Source of the DNA: Planctomycetota bacterium
Lineage (GTDB): Bacteria; Planctomycetota; Phycisphaerae; Sedimentisphaerales; Anaerohalosphaeraceae
Direction: 5' to 3'
NCBI GenBank assembly: GCA_023143375.1
Contig: JAGLHQ010000046.1
Coordinates: 1 to 33,187, forward strand
DNA: 33,187 nt
Every line of letters starts with the position of its first letter. Position 1 is the first letter of the stretch. Positions 1 to 9,510 of the stretch are shown here, one piece after another. Below the pieces are notes generated by a model, which was not told where the DNA came from, searched no databases, and saw only the letters and a program-made list of their open reading frames with translations. The translations under genes were made by a program, and so were the position numbers.

Positions 1-765
1 CGAGAGTCCTATGACGAGGAGAGGCTCAAGGGGTATCTCGGATTTGAAAAGCGTTATCCGAATAAATGGCGGCGTGGGATATCTTTCAGGGCCGAGACGG
101 TCGATGTTGAAGATATCGAGATTGACGCTCCGCAGGAGATCATAGACGTTAAAGGCTCTAACGATCTGTTTGGCGTTAAGGCATTTATCAGAAAAGACAC
201 TACCGACAGCCGATTTCTTCCGAGCGAGGGGTATAATTTTAACGCCAGTTACGAGCAAGTGGGCGGGGATCATACATTTGGAATATTAAGCGGTACGCAG
301 CGCTGGTATAAGACGCTGCGTGAAGATCTTGCCGAGAGAAAGACGATCCTTGAGACGAAGTTCAGCGCCTCGACGGTTGTAGGCGACGCTCCGCCGTTCG
401 AGAGGTTTTATGCTGGCGGGACGGGTTCTCTTCGAGGATTCGATTATCGCGGCGTAAGCACCCGCGGATGGACAACTTCCGGCGTACGAGAAAAGAAGGA
501 CCCGATAGGTTCGGACTGGGTAGTACTTGGTAACGTAGAAGTTGCGGTTCCTCTTACGACGAATGTTTTTTCGGCATTGTTCTTTGTCGATGCAGGAGCG
601 ATCGACAGCGGCGGGATACGTGCTTCGATAGGAACGGGTATCCAGATAATGCTGCCGCAGTGGTTCGGTCCGGTTCCAATGCGATTTGAGATCGCTACTC
701 CGATAGCCAAAGACGATGAGGACGATACGCAGGTATTCAGCTTCTCGATAGGAGCGTTGTTCTAA
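1..765 (+). CDS. bamA: Outer membrane protein assembly factor BamA/Omp85, C-terminal part (5' end outside window)
   Basis: Frame 1 is open from base 1 (RESYDEERLKGYLGFEKRYPNKW...). Contains FERFYAGGTGSLRGFDYRG, SIGTGIQIMLPQWFGPVPMRFEIATPI and C-terminal FSFSIGALF, typical of the Omp85 beta-barrel; followed by an OmpH-like gene. Confidence 0.9.
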   Translation, partial: RESYDEERLKGYLGFEKRYPNKWRRGISFRAETVDVEDIEIDAPQEIIDVKGSNDLFGVKAFIRKDTTDSRFLPSEGYNFNASYEQVGGDHTFGILSGTQRWYKTLREDLAERKTILETKFSASTVVGDAPPFERFYAGGTGSLRGFDYRGVSTRGWTTSGVREKKDPIGSDWVVLGNVEVAVPLTTNVFSALFFVDAGAIDSGGIRASIGTGIQIMLPQWFGPVPMRFEIATPIAKDDEDDTQVFSFSIGALF

Positions 766-878
766 GAAATAGCGTATAGCGTACATCGGGCAGGATGCCA
801 TAGGCATCTCCAGCCTGCGGGTGGTTAGGGTTTTGGCTGGGGTGTAATGTCGATAGAATAATTAGAAAGGTCGGTGAA

Positions 879-1469
879 ATGAGAATAAAAAATGTGATCG
901 TCCTGGCGGTATTATGTTCGCTGGTTTTGGGAGTTTTCGGTTATGAATATTCCTGGGCGAAGTCAGAGAAAGAAATTTCTTCTGTGAAGGTCGGCGTTAT
1001 CAGTATTCGCGGGGTGTTCGAGAATTCCAAGCGGAACGCTCAGTGGCAGGACGAGATGGAGCGTCATCGCAAGCAGATCGTAGGCGAACTTGAGAAACAG
1101 TCCGCTGTGATCAAGGCAGTTAGGGCTGATATGGAAACGCGTAAGCCTGATAGCGTCGATTACCTGAACCTGATGCGTGAGATGATGGAAAAGGCCGGTT
1201 CGCTTGAAGCGAAAGAGAAATTTCATCAGCAGGACCTTGCGATGAAAGAGCAGCGATGGACCGAGAAGCTTTATCTTGATATGGCCAAGGCAGTGGCGAA
1301 GGTTGCTAAATCGCAGGGTCTCGATATTGTCCTTGCAAAGGACGAAAACCAGTTTCCGGCAGCGACTGCTAACGAGCTTATGATGATCATCAAGACAAGC
1401 AAAATAATGTACAGCCGTGACGAACTCGATATAACTGACGAGGTCGTCAAAGTGTTGGATAACAAATAA
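879..1469 (+). CDS. OmpH/Skp-family periplasmic chaperone
   Basis: Signal-peptide-like N-terminus, then KVGVISIRGVFENSKRNAQWQDEMERHRKQIVGELEKQ coiled coil and GLDIVLAKDENQFPA; located between bamA and lpxD. Confidence 0.8.
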   Translation: MRIKNVIVLAVLCSLVLGVFGYEYSWAKSEKEISSVKVGVISIRGVFENSKRNAQWQDEMERHRKQIVGELEKQSAVIKAVRADMETRKPDSVDYLNLMREMMEKAGSLEAKEKFHQQDLAMKEQRWTEKLYLDMAKAVAKVAKSQGLDIVLAKDENQFPAATANELMMIIKTSKIMYSRDELDITDEVVKVLDNK

Positions 1470-1486
1470 CACCAATGGTGTTATTT
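1467..1486 (+). terminator. Short hairpin overlapping the ompH stop codon, possible weak terminator
   Basis: TAACACCA-a-TGGTGTTA perfect inverted repeat followed by TTT; T-tract is short. Confidence 0.35.
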
Positions 1487-1572
1487 TAGTTCGAAGTTGA
1501 TAGTTCGTAGTGTTGGAATATCGCCTTCGGCGATGCTATTATATGCAGTTGAGTAATTAAGAGAATTTGAAA

Positions 1573-2622
1573 ATGAAAGCTAAGCCAAAGACAATAATGA
1601 CATCCGAGCTTGCATCCGAGCTTGGCGCCGAGCTTTCGGGTTCCGGATCGGTTCAGATAACCGGCGCTAATTCGCTGGAAGCTGCGGGCGATAGTGAAGT
1701 AGCTTTTTTAAGCTCGGACAAATATGTATCGGCTCTTGCTAAGTCCGGCGCAGGCGCGGTGCTGGTAGCGAATAAAGTGGACGGCATTGAGACGGTACAG
1801 CTTATAGTCGAGGATGTAAACACGGCACTAATAAAGACGCTGGAGCTATTCGCGCCGAAGTTAAGGGTTGTTGCGGGTGTTCATCCGGGAGCGGTCGTCG
1901 AAGAAAGCGCTCAGCTTGGAGAAAATGTTTCCGTTGGCGCAGGCGTGTATATCGGTGCTTACGTCGAGATCGGAGACAACTGCATTATTTCGGCAGGGTG
2001 TGTCATTGAAGAGGGAACCAGAGTCGGCAATAACTGCAAGCTTTACGGTAATGTTGTGGTCTATCACGGATGCACGATCGGTAATAACTGCACGATCAGT
2101 GCCAATGCAACGATCGGTGCGACGGGTTTTGGATACAATTATATCGACGGGGAGCATAAACTTATTCCGCATAACGGCGGGGTAGTGCTTGAAGATGGTG
2201 TCGATATCGGCGCTAACAGTTGTGTAGATCGTGCGAAGTTCGGAAATACGATTATCGGGGCCGGGACAAAGATAGACAATCTTTGCCAGATAGCACATAA
2301 TGTTGTTATTGGGAAGTTTTGTCTTTTTGCGGCACATGTCGGTTTGTCGGGCAGCGTTCGGATAGGCAACGGAGTTGTTTTTGGCGGTATGTCGGGAGTA
2401 GCGGATCATATGACTGTCGGCGATGGAGCGATGATAGGAGGCAGGACCTCGGTGATAACGCATATCGCGGCTGGGAGCAAAGTGTTCGGTACGCCGCCTT
2501 ATGAGGTCAAGGAGCAGATGCGTATCATGGTCGCGTCGAGACGGCTTCCTGAGATGGCAAAAGATTTTAAGAAATTAGTTAAGCGAGTGGACAAGCTTGA
2601 GACTTCAAAAGACAATCGGTAA
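1573..2622 (+). CDS. lpxD: UDP-3-O-(3-hydroxyacyl)glucosamine N-acyltransferase LpxD
   Basis: Hexapeptide left-handed beta-helix ([32 protein letters not shown]..., [66 protein letters not shown]). ATG at 1573 preferred over TTG at 1567. Confidence 0.95.
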   Translation: MKAKPKTIMTSELASELGAELSGSGSVQITGANSLEAAGDSEVAFLSSDKYVSALAKSGAGAVLVANKVDGIETVQLIVEDVNTALIKTLELFAPKLRVVAGVHPGAVVEESAQLGENVSVGAGVYIGAYVEIGDNCIISAGCVIEEGTRVGNNCKLYGNVVVYHGCTIGNNCTISANATIGATGFGYNYIDGEHKLIPHNGGVVLEDGVDIGANSCVDRAKFGNTIIGAGTKIDNLCQIAHNVVIGKFCLFAAHVGLSGSVRIGNGVVFGGMSGVADHMTVGDGAMIGGRTSVITHIAAGSKVFGTPPYEVKEQMRIMVASRRLPEMAKDFKKLVKRVDKLETSKDNR

Positions 2623-3907
2623 CGAGGCAAAGCTGGCGGGTAAGGGCCTGTTTTCCGGTAAGGATGTTCGCGTGACATTTCGTCCCGCCGACGTCGATAC
2701 CGGCGTGGTTTTTTTGCGTACCGATACCGAGGATCCTGTCAGGATAGCTGCGATAGCTGCCAATATTGCCGAGCGTGACAGGCGTACGGCGCTTAAGAAG
2801 GGCCCTGTCAGCATCGAGACTCCGGAGCATTGTCTTGCGGCGATAAACGCGTTGGAAATAAGCAATATAGTTATCGAGATCGAAGGTCAGGAGCTGCCGG
2901 GTTTTGACGGAAGCGCGGAGGAATATTTTAAGGCGCTTGGCAAGGCCGGTATAGTCGAGCAGCAGGCAGAGTGCAAAGAGTATGTTATAAACGAAGCGAT
3001 AAATTTGAGCGAGGGCGACAGCAGCATCTACGCTTTGCCTTATGAGACGGACAAGCTTTGCATAACTTACGATCTGGATTATACGCAGCATACGGGTATT
3101 GGCAGGCAGCTTTTTTCGTGTGAGCTTGGCAGGGAATTTTTCGAGAACAATCTTGCTGTGGCACGGACGTTCTGTCTCGAAGCAGAGGCGATGCAGATGC
3201 AGGCTCACGGGATAGGTGCCCATCTTACGCCGCGAAAGATATTGGTTATAAATTCTGACGGTCCGATCAAGAACAGTTTTAGATTTAGCGACGAGTGCGT
3301 TCGTCATAAGGTCGTAGATCTTATTGGCGATCTTGTGCTGGCGGGCAGGCCGATCGTCGGAAGGATCGTAGCTTACAAGAGCGGTCATTCGCTGAACCAG
3401 AGGCTTGCCAAGCGTTTGTCAGTTCTGGCAGAGCGTGCGGACAGGACCGCGTCGATGGGAACCGAGGCACTGCTTGACATAAGAAAGATACAGCGGATAC
3501 TCCCGCACAGGTATCCTTTCCTGCTTGTCGATAAGGTTATCGAGATCGACGGCGATCGTATGATCAAGGGCATCAAAAACGTTACGTTCAACGAGCAGTT
3601 TTTTCAGGGTCATTTTCCCGGCACGCCTATCATGCCGGGTGTATTGATCGTCGAGGCGCTTGCGCAGGTGTCCGGTTTGCTTTTCGCACAGAAGCTGGAA
3701 CATACCGGTAAGCTTGCGGTGCTGCTTACGATGGATAAGGTTAAGATACGAAAGGCGGTGCTTCCGGGCGATCAGTTGATATTGATCTCCGAGGCAGGCA
3801 AGGTTCGCAGCCGGTCGGCAGTTTGTAACTGTAGGGCGATGGTCGGCAACGATATTGCAGCAGAAGCAGAACTGAAGTTCATGCTTGTAGACGATGAAAT
3901 GGTGTAA
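2597..3907 (+). CDS. lpxC-fabZ: LpxC-FabZ fusion (UDP-3-O-acyl-GlcNAc deacetylase / 3-hydroxyacyl-ACP dehydratase)
   Basis: N-terminal [46 protein letters not shown] and KSGHSLN (LpxC zinc and catalytic motifs). C-terminal [21 protein letters not shown]...[20 protein letters not shown] (FabZ). TTG start overlaps the lpxD 3' end by 26 nt. Confidence 0.95.
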   Translation: MRLQKTIGNEAKLAGKGLFSGKDVRVTFRPADVDTGVVFLRTDTEDPVRIAAIAANIAERDRRTALKKGPVSIETPEHCLAAINALEISNIVIEIEGQELPGFDGSAEEYFKALGKAGIVEQQAECKEYVINEAINLSEGDSSIYALPYETDKLCITYDLDYTQHTGIGRQLFSCELGREFFENNLAVARTFCLEAEAMQMQAHGIGAHLTPRKILVINSDGPIKNSFRFSDECVRHKVVDLIGDLVLAGRPIVGRIVAYKSGHSLNQRLAKRLSVLAERADRTASMGTEALLDIRKIQRILPHRYPFLLVDKVIEIDGDRMIKGIKNVTFNEQFFQGHFPGTPIMPGVLIVEALAQVSGLLFAQKLEHTGKLAVLLTMDKVKIRKAVLPGDQLILISEAGKVRSRSAVCNCRAMVGNDIAAEAELKFMLVDDEMV

Positions 3908-3943
3908 TAATAATATAGAATGGTTCAGGAGGTTTTTAGGTAA

Positions 3944-4750
3944 ATGAGTACTAACATACATCCAAGTGCGGTGATAGATGCGACTGTTCAGCTAGGCGAT
4001 AATGTAGTTGTCGGTCCTAACGTGGTGATAGATGCCGGTACGGTTATCGGTTCGGGCAATATCATCGATGCTAATATTGTCATAGGCGAGAACGTTAAGA
4101 TCGGTGACAACAATCGGTTTTTTGCGACTTGTACGATCGGTCGTCCGCCGCAATTATTGGGTCTCGATTCGGAGACGAAAGTCGGCAAACTTGAGATCGG
4201 TAATAACAATATTATCCGCGAGCAGGTTACGGTACACCCGAGCATGCACCCCGGCAAGCTTACAAAGATCGGCAACGATAATATGCTTATGGTCGGTGTT
4301 CACATCGGACACGATTGCGTTTTGGACGATAAGATCGTTATCAGCAACTATTCGCAGATAAGCGGTCACTGCAGGATCGAGACGGGCGTATGGCTTAGCG
4401 GCATGGTTGCGGTTCATCAGTTCGTGACTTTCGGCAGGTGGTGTTATGCGGCTGGGTTTAGCGGCATCAATCACGATGTTCCGCCATTCGTTATTATTAG
4501 CGGTCATTATCCGCCGGAAGTGAGATCGATAAACAAGCGCGGACTTGGCAGGGCAGGACTTAGCGAAGAAGAGCAAAAGAATATTATGGCCGGTTTCAAA
4601 CGGTTATACCGCGGCGGCGGCTCGTTGACCGATCGGCTGAAAGCCCTTGACAAAGACAAAGACCTTGACCTGAACGTAAGGGAGATGGTCGATGCTGTAC
4701 TGCGAAGCAACAAGCACAGGTTTGGAAGACATCTGGAACTTTATAGATAA
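3944..4750 (+). CDS. lpxA: Acyl-ACP--UDP-N-acetylglucosamine O-acyltransferase LpxA
   Basis: MSTNIHPSAVIDATVQLGDNVVVGPNVVIDAG, VHIGHDCVLDDKIVISNYSQISGHCRIETGVWLSGMVAVHQFVTFGRWCYAAGFSGINHDVPPFVIISGHYP; classic LpxA. Confidence 0.95.
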   Translation: MSTNIHPSAVIDATVQLGDNVVVGPNVVIDAGTVIGSGNIIDANIVIGENVKIGDNNRFFATCTIGRPPQLLGLDSETKVGKLEIGNNNIIREQVTVHPSMHPGKLTKIGNDNMLMVGVHIGHDCVLDDKIVISNYSQISGHCRIETGVWLSGMVAVHQFVTFGRWCYAAGFSGINHDVPPFVIISGHYPPEVRSINKRGLGRAGLSEEEQKNIMAGFKRLYRGGGSLTDRLKALDKDKDLDLNVREMVDAVLRSNKHRFGRHLELYR

Positions 4751-4775
4751 TTAGTAACCATTGACGGAAATTTTT

Positions 4776-5244
4776 GACAGGATAACAGGATAAAAAGACA
4801 GATAATAAAAAATCGTGTTAATCCAAAAGAAATCCTGCAACTTGCATAAGGTAATAAATGCTGCATAGCGAACTGACAGAAAAGATTATTGCCTGTGCCT
4901 ACGCGGTTTATAATAAAATGGGATATGGCTTTCTGGAGTCAGTTTACGAAAGATGTATGTTAATAGAGTTGGCAGATGCCGGCTTAAATGTTGAGGCCCA
5001 GAAAGCATTGAAAGTCCTTTATAAAGGACAGGTAGTTGGTGATTTTGTTGCCGATGTTATTGTCAACGATACTGTTATAGTTGAATTGAAATCAATTAGT
5101 AAAATTGTTAAGGCACATGAAATTCAATTAGTGAATTATCTAGTTAGTACCGGCAAGCCGGTTGGCCTGATTTTGAATTTTGCCAAAAATAAGGTAGAAG
5201 TAAAACGAAAAGTGAAAGAATTATAGTCATCCTGTTATCCTGTC
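4776..5244. repeat. Perfect 16-bp inverted repeat flanking the GxxExxY gene
   Basis: GACAGGATAACAGGAT at 4776-4791 and its exact reverse complement ATCCTGTTATCCTGTC at 5229-5244; outward TTTTT/AAAAA extends pairing with a 1-nt bulge. Confidence 0.9.
4858..5226 (+). CDS. GxxExxY family protein (PD-(D/E)XK-like fold)
   Basis: MLHSELTEKIIACAYAVYNKMGYGFLESVYERCMLIELADAGL...VGDFVADVIVNDTVIVELKSI; GYGFLESVYE is the GxxExxY signature and the D...ELK pair fits a PDDEXK-like core. Confidence 0.92.
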   Translation: MLHSELTEKIIACAYAVYNKMGYGFLESVYERCMLIELADAGLNVEAQKALKVLYKGQVVGDFVADVIVNDTVIVELKSISKIVKAHEIQLVNYLVSTGKPVGLILNFAKNKVEVKRKVKEL

Positions 5245-5311
5245 CAAAAAGAGAGTTTAGGATGATCAACAGGAAAAAACGATGAATGTTTACGAAAATA
5301 TAGGGGGTATT

Positions 5312-6316
5312 ATGGCAAAACAGAGAACGGCGGTAATCGGTGCCGGAAAAATGGGCGGGATACACGCGAAGGTTTATAGCAAGATCGAAAACTGCGAACT
5401 TGTCGCGGTAGTCGATACGCAGATCGAAAAGGCGGAAAGAATCGCCAAAGAATTCGGCTGTAAGGCTTTGACCGATTGCAAGGAATTGATCGGGCAGGTC
5501 GATGCGGTGACGATTTCGGCGCCGACGATATATCATCTTGAGCTGGCGGAGGATTTTATCAAAAACGGTATTGCTGTGATGATCGAAAAGCCCCTGGCAG
5601 CGAATGTCGAGCAGGGCAAAAGGATCGTCGAACTGGCTGAAAAGCATAATACGGTCGTAGCTGTCGGTCACTCGGAGCGTTGCAACCCTGTTGTTCAGGC
5701 GATGAAGCGTTTGGAGATCGAGCCGAAGTTTATCGAGGCTAATCGTATCAGCCCTTACCCGTTCCGCTCGAGCGATGTCGGTGTTGTTCTTGACGTTATG
5801 ATCCACGATATAGATATTATTCTTTCGCTGGCAGCAAGTAAGATCAAAAAGGTCGACGCGTGCGGCGTAAACGTTATCGGCGATCATGAAGACATTTGCA
5901 ATGCCAGGCTGGTTTTTGAGAACGGCTGTGTTGCTAATATTACTGCGTCGCGTCTTGCGATGAAGACCGAGCGTAAGCTTAGGGTTTTCAGCAGGCAGGC
6001 TTACCTTAGCCTTGACTATTTCAAGAAAGACGGGATCGTTATTCAGGCGGCGCCTAATGTCGATCTTATGAAATGGATCAAGGAGCACCAGGCCGATCCT
6101 GAGTTTGATTTTTCACAGGCCAACTGGGCTGAGATGCTGCACATCGAGCCATTAAATATCGAAGATGCAGAGCCACTTCTTGTAGAGCAGGAGTCGTTCT
6201 TGAAGGCAGTCGCCGAGCATGACGCGCGTCCGGAGGTGACAGCTAAAGAAGGGCTAAACGCAATGGAATGTGCCGAGATGATCCTTGAAAAGATCAAGGA
6301 GCATAAGTGGGACTGA
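5312..6316 (+). CDS. Gfo/Idh/MocA-family NAD(P)-dependent oxidoreductase
   Basis: TAVIGAGKMGGIHAKVYSKIENCELVAVVD Rossmann motif, MIEKPLAANVEQG, RISPYPFRSSDVGVVLDVMIHDIDIILSL. ATG at 5312 preceded by GGGGGT; ORF track start is 5282. Confidence 0.9.
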   Translation: MAKQRTAVIGAGKMGGIHAKVYSKIENCELVAVVDTQIEKAERIAKEFGCKALTDCKELIGQVDAVTISAPTIYHLELAEDFIKNGIAVMIEKPLAANVEQGKRIVELAEKHNTVVAVGHSERCNPVVQAMKRLEIEPKFIEANRISPYPFRSSDVGVVLDVMIHDIDIILSLAASKIKKVDACGVNVIGDHEDICNARLVFENGCVANITASRLAMKTERKLRVFSRQAYLSLDYFKKDGIVIQAAPNVDLMKWIKEHQADPEFDFSQANWAEMLHIEPLNIEDAEPLLVEQESFLKAVAEHDARPEVTAKEGLNAMECAEMILEKIKEHKWD

Positions 6317-6428
6317 ACAGTAAATTAAAAAATCAAAATTTAAAATGAAAAATTAAGGAATCCCGACAGGCCGGGACGGCTTGTTTACGGTTTTGGTTTA
6401 CATCGGCAACTTATTGGGGCAATACAAG

Positions 6429-6457
6429 GGCAGGTTTAATAGACCTGTCTTTTTTTT
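6429..6457 (+). terminator. Intrinsic terminator after the lipid A/Gfo-Idh block
   Basis: GGCAGGT-ttaatag-ACCTGTC-type stem (7 bp, one G-T) followed by a run of 8 T. Confidence 0.8.
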
Positions 6458-6551
6458 GTGATTTTAGTATTAACACCGAGGCTTGTCGATATTCCAGTTG
6501 TCAAGAGAATGCGAATTTTTAAGCCTTAAACACGGTTTTCAAGAAAAGGCT

Positions 6552-6580
6552 TTTACTTTTTTCTGATAGTTTGGTACAAT
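6552..6580 (+). promoter_or_regulatory. Candidate sigma70-type promoter for uvrA
   Basis: TTTACT - 17 nt - TACAAT upstream of the TTG start at 6649. Confidence 0.45.
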
Positions 6581-6648
6581 GGCGCAATTGGTGTCTATCG
6601 CCTATTTGTAAATAAGTACTAGCATTCGGCAAGACGAGTTAAAAGAAA

Positions 6649-9501
6649 TTGCAAAAATCAATAAAGATATTCGGCGCAGCAGAGCACAACCTTAAAGGGT
6701 TCGATATTGAGATCCCTCGGGACAAGCTTGTTGTAATAACCGGTATAAGCGGTTCGGGCAAGAGCAGTCTTGCGTTCGATACGGTTTATGCCGAAGGTCA
6801 GCGAAAATATGTCGAATCACTTAGTGCTTACGCACGTCAGTTCCTCGCGCAAATGCAGAAGCCCCAGATCGAACACATCGAAGGGCTTCCTCCGACGATA
6901 GCGATCGAGCAGCGCGGCGCCAGCAGCAATCCGCGGTCAACAGTTGCGACGACGACGGAGATATACGATTATTGCAGGGTGCTGTTTGCACGGGCAGGCC
7001 AACCTCATTGCTGGAAATGCGGAGCGGAAATTACGAGCCAGCATTCATCGCAGATAGTGGACTCTATACTTACATATCCGGAAGAAACGAAGGTACAGAT
7101 ATGCGCGATGCTGATACGCGGGCAAAAGGGCGAACACAAAGACGTCTACGGCCAGGTGCTGCGAGAGGGGTTTGTGCGTGTACGGGTCAACGGAACCATT
7201 TACGATGTTAAAAATGCGCCGTCGCTGGATAAGAATAAAAAGCATGAGGTCGCGGTCGTTATCGACAGGCTTATCATCAAGAGTACGATACGGATTCGGC
7301 TGGCCGATTCTATTGAGACGGCGCTAAAGGTCGGTGACGGGTCGATCGTGGTAATGGTTCAAAGGCCCGGACAAAATAAAAACAACGGCGGTAACGGTAA
7401 ATGGAAGGACGTTGTCTATAGCGAAAAGTTTGCATGCACAAAGCACCCGGAAGCATCGCTTGAAGAGCTTTCGCCACGGCTGTTTAGTTTTAACAGTCCT
7501 TATGGGGCGTGCAGAAGCTGTGACGGGCTTGGGACGATACTCGAATTCGATCCGGATCTGATCGTTTCGGATAAAAAGCTTTCGCTTGAGAACGGCGCGG
7601 TCGAGGCTTGGCGCAAGGGCGGCAAGCGGATGAATATCTATTACAACCGCATGATCAAAAAGTTTTGCAAGAACTTCGGGATAAGCAAGTCGGCTGCCTA
7701 CGAAAAGATACCTGTCAAGGTAAGAAGGATATTGATGCACGGCACGACCGAAGCCGACGAAAAGAAATACGGCGCCTCTTTCGAGGGCGTTATACCGAAC
7801 CTTGGGCGCAGGTGGGAAAATACGACCAGCGAGTTTGTTAAAAAACGTTTGCACAGCTTTCTTTCGGAACAGCCGTGTGCGACGTGCTGCGGAACGCGGC
7901 TTCGTCCGGAGGCAACAGCGGTAACGATCGGCGGCAAAAGCGTTAGCGATGTAACGGGCATGAGTATCGAAAAAGCGATGCGGTTTTTCAGCAGGGTAAA
8001 GTTCGACGAGGAAAGAACGCTTATCGCCGTTCAGCCGATGAAAGAGATACGTGCCAGGTTGAAATTTATGTACGATGTAGGCCTTGGTTATCTTACGCTG
8101 GACAGAAAGTCCGGCACGCTGTCCGGCGGCGAAGCGCAGCGAATTCGTCTTGCTACGCAGGTTGGAAGCGGGCTTGTCGGATGCTGCTATGTACTCGACG
8201 AACCGACGATAGGTCTGCATCGGCGCGATAACGAAAGGCTGCTCGGTATACTTAGGCGGCTTACCGATATCGGCAACACGGTTATAGTTGTAGAACACGA
8301 TGAGGACGTTATAGAAAGTGCCGATCATATAATCGATATCGGCCCGGCTGCGGGGGCGCACGGCGGAGAGATCGTCGTTACCGGTTCGCTGAAAGATGTT
8401 TGCAATTGTAAGAAGTCGATTACGGGCAAATATTTAAGCGGCGATCTTAGCATAGAACTTCCTGCAAAACGGCGAAAGTACAGCATGAAGCGATGCCTGG
8501 AAGTTAAAGGGGCCTGCGAAAACAATTTAAAAGACATAAGCGTTAGGTTCCCGGTCGGCGTTTTTACGTGCGTGACAGGTGTATCCGGTTCCGGAAAGAG
8601 TACGCTTGTAACCGAGATACTTCTAAAGAGCCTAAAGCGGAAGATATACGGATCCCGCCAGAGGCCCGGCAAACATAAAAATGTAATCGGTGTTTCGCAC
8701 ATCGATAAGGTTATCGAGATCGACCAGTCGCCGATCGGCAGGACGCCGCGTAGCAACCCGGCGACGTATACCGGTGTGTTCGATCATATCCGTGCGCTGT
8801 TCGCGATGACGCGCGAGGCGAAGATACGCGGGTATAAGCCCGGCCGGTTCAGCTTTAATGTTAAGGGCGGAAGGTGCGAGCATTGCCAGGGGCAGGGGAC
8901 CAAAAAGATCGAGATGCATTTTTTGCCCGATGTGTATGTGGTTTGTCAGCAGTGTAAGGGCACGCGGTATAACCCGGAGACGCTGCAGATAACTTATAAG
9001 GGTAAGAATATTGCCGATGTTCTCGATATGCGTATCGACGAGGCGAAAGCGTTCTTTGCGAACTTCCCGAAGATACAAAGATTGATGAAGGCATTGTGTG
9101 ATGTGGGCCTTGGATACATGAAGGTCGGTCAATCGTCAACGACGCTTTCGGGCGGTGAAGCGCAGCGGGTAAAGCTTGCATCGGAGCTTGGCAAGCCGGG
9201 CACGGGCCATACGTTGTATCTGCTCGACGAGCCTACGACGGGATTGCACTTTGCAGATATTCATAACCTGATGAACGTGCTGCGCCGGCTTACCGATCTT
9301 GGCAACACGGTGATAGTTATCGAACATAACCTCGACGTTATCAAGATGGCCGATTATATAATTGACTTAGGCCCCGAAGGCGGCGATAAAGGGGGTCAGG
9401 TGATCGCGCAGGGTCCGCCCGAAAAGATCGTAGATGTAAAGGGCAGCTACACAGCTAAGTACCTCAGGGAAAGATTACAAGCAGATAGGGATAAGAATTA
9501 A
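6649..9501 (+). CDS. uvrA: Excinuclease ABC subunit A
   Basis: GISGSGKSSLAFDTVYAEGQRKYVESLSAYARQFL, LSGGEAQRIRLATQVGSGLVGCCYVLDEPTIGLHRRDN, CEHCQGQG, LSGGEAQRVKLASEL; full-length 950 aa, TTG start. Confidence 0.97.
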   Translation: MQKSIKIFGAAEHNLKGFDIEIPRDKLVVITGISGSGKSSLAFDTVYAEGQRKYVESLSAYARQFLAQMQKPQIEHIEGLPPTIAIEQRGASSNPRSTVATTTEIYDYCRVLFARAGQPHCWKCGAEITSQHSSQIVDSILTYPEETKVQICAMLIRGQKGEHKDVYGQVLREGFVRVRVNGTIYDVKNAPSLDKNKKHEVAVVIDRLIIKSTIRIRLADSIETALKVGDGSIVVMVQRPGQNKNNGGNGKWKDVVYSEKFACTKHPEASLEELSPRLFSFNSPYGACRSCDGLGTILEFDPDLIVSDKKLSLENGAVEAWRKGGKRMNIYYNRMIKKFCKNFGISKSAAYEKIPVKVRRILMHGTTEADEKKYGASFEGVIPNLGRRWENTTSEFVKKRLHSFLSEQPCATCCGTRLRPEATAVTIGGKSVSDVTGMSIEKAMRFFSRVKFDEERTLIAVQPMKEIRARLKFMYDVGLGYLTLDRKSGTLSGGEAQRIRLATQVGSGLVGCCYVLDEPTIGLHRRDNERLLGILRRLTDIGNTVIVVEHDEDVIESADHIIDIGPAAGAHGGEIVVTGSLKDVCNCKKSITGKYLSGDLSIELPAKRRKYSMKRCLEVKGACENNLKDISVRFPVGVFTCVTGVSGSGKSTLVTEILLKSLKRKIYGSRQRPGKHKNVIGVSHIDKVIEIDQSPIGRTPRSNPATYTGVFDHIRALFAMTREAKIRGYKPGRFSFNVKGGRCEHCQGQGTKKIEMHFLPDVYVVCQQCKGTRYNPETLQITYKGKNIADVLDMRIDEAKAFFANFPKIQRLMKALCDVGLGYMKVGQSSTTLSGGEAQRVKLASELGKPGTGHTLYLLDEPTTGLHFADIHNLMNVLRRLTDLGNTVIVIEHNLDVIKMADYIIDLGPEGGDKGGQVIAQGPPEKIVDVKGSYTAKYLRERLQADRDKN

Positions 9502-9510
9502 GGATCGCAG

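Noticed and set aside
2579-3388. 269-aa minus-strand ORF over lpxC
   Set aside because: Antisense to a recognised gene, no recognisable domain.
5144-6088. Long minus-strand ORF (314 aa) antisense to the Gfo/Idh gene
   Set aside because: Shadow ORF; product lacks family motifs and the plus-strand gene is clear.
7324-8361. 345-aa minus-strand ORF inside uvrA
   Set aside because: Overlaps a fully conserved uvrA coding region; composition is typical of an antisense shadow frame.
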